Source of the DNA: Sediminibacterium sp.
Lineage (GTDB): Bacteria; Bacteroidota; Bacteroidia; Chitinophagales; Chitinophagaceae
Direction of reading: 5' to 3'
NCBI GenBank assembly: GCA_028288645.1
Contig: JAQBNJ010000149.1
Span: 1-6,108 of the forward strand
DNA: 6,108 nucleotides
Under the pieces are notes generated by a model, which worked only from the letters and a program-made list of their open reading frames with translations, was not told where the DNA came from and did no database searches. Every line of letters starts with the position of its first letter. The stretch's first letter is position 1. The position numbers were made by a program, and so were the translations under genes. This document shows positions 5,719 to 6,108 of the stretch, in pieces.

Positions 5719-6108
5719 ATGAAAAAGCAGATCTCCTCCCGGCTTTTAGCAGCAGGGCTTTTGTTAAGCAGTGTATGCATTTATTCTTTTAGCGACGATT
5801 ATAACTTCGCAAAAGAAAAAATGAAATATATCGACAAGTCCAATATGGACCTGACGGTAAAACCCGGTAACAACTTTTACAAATACGCCAATGGTAACTG
5901 GGTAAAAAAGAACCCGGTACCTGCATCCAAAACACGTTGGGGCAGTTTTGATGAACTGCGTGAATTAAGTTCTAAACGTTTACAAACGCTTTTGGAAGAC
6001 GCTGCAAAAAAACCGGTGCGTGACCGGAAGACCCAAGTCATCGGTGATTTTTATGCGAGTGGGATGGACAGCACGGCGATAGATGCCAAAGGATACCAAC
6101 CCATCAAA
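5719..6108 (+). CDS. M13-family metallopeptidase (neprilysin/PepO-like), N-terminal part; runs off the right edge
   Basis: The frame is open from ATG 5719 to the edge for 130 codons. The protein begins with a basic and hydrophobic signal (MKKQISSRLLAAGLLLSSV), so it is exported; the Cys at residue 20 is preceded by SSV, a poor lipobox, so simple cleavage is as likely as lipidation. The mature N-terminus has the M13 hallmarks: DKSNMDLTVKPGNNFYKYAN, then GNWVKKNPVPASKTRWGSFDEL, then IGDFYASGMDSTAID. Members are zinc endopeptidases of about 650-700 residues that cut oligopeptides, in bacteria mostly in the periplasm or at the surface. The zinc motifs HExxH and ExxxD lie beyond the edge. An ATG nine bases upstream is in frame but is followed at once by TGA, which excludes it. 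No Shine-Dalgarno sequence is seen. Confidence 0.9.
   Translation, partial: MKKQISSRLLAAGLLLSSVCIYSFSDDYNFAKEKMKYIDKSNMDLTVKPGNNFYKYANGNWVKKNPVPASKTRWGSFDELRELSSKRLQTLLEDAAKKPVRDRKTQVIGDFYASGMDSTAIDAKGYQPIK

Noticed and set aside
1..6108. A co-operating defence or mobile system across the window
   Set aside because: The genes are recognisable housekeeping or envelope functions on mixed strands, with no integrase, transposase, toxin or nuclease gene cluster.

Overview
The window looks like chromosomal DNA of a Bacteroidota bacterium, probably of the Chitinophagaceae or a near relative. Four things point there: a secreted protein with a type IX secretion (T9SS) C-terminal sorting domain, a TAnnTTTG-type -7 promoter element, start codons mostly without Shine-Dalgarno sequences, and short dispersed-type repeats between and inside genes. 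No RNA gene, CRISPR array, transposase or phage gene was found. The family-level placement is inference from protein style, not a database result.

Layout from left to right. (1) Positions 1-835, minus strand: the N-terminal half of an M3-family oligoendopeptidase that runs off the left edge. (2) Positions 836-1024: a divergent intergenic region with a good -7 element for the peptidase and a cluster of AATGGT repeats. (3) Positions 1025-2284, plus strand: a secreted beta-propeller-like protein with a T9SS type A sorting domain. (4) Positions 2363-4228, plus strand: mutL, the DNA mismatch repair ATPase, with a GTG start and a real Shine-Dalgarno sequence. Its linker carries a C/G hairpin ending in eight G and a heptamer array, and its C-terminal endonuclease motifs are degenerate. 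(5) Positions 4229-4319: a convergent intergenic region filled by a long near-perfect inverted repeat built on a 7-bp period. (6) Positions 4320-5618, minus strand: a lipoprotein D-Ala-D-Ala carboxypeptidase/endopeptidase of the PBP4 (S13) family. (7) Positions 5719-6108, plus strand: the N-terminus of an M13 (neprilysin/PepO-like) metallopeptidase that runs off the right edge.

The genes do not form an obvious pathway. The protein with the sorting domain, PBP4 and M13 peptidase act in the envelope or outside the cell. The M3 peptidase (no signal peptide) and MutL act in the cytoplasm. Only the T9SS protein and mutL share a strand and could be co-transcribed, and mutL has its own weak promoter candidate.

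No wholly new system is evident. The most notable signals are in and around mutL: a reading frame that a one-base slip in a G8 tract would cut at about residue 408, replacement of the metal-binding residues of the MutL nuclease, and two different arrays with a 7-bp period, one inside the gene and one immediately after its stop codon.
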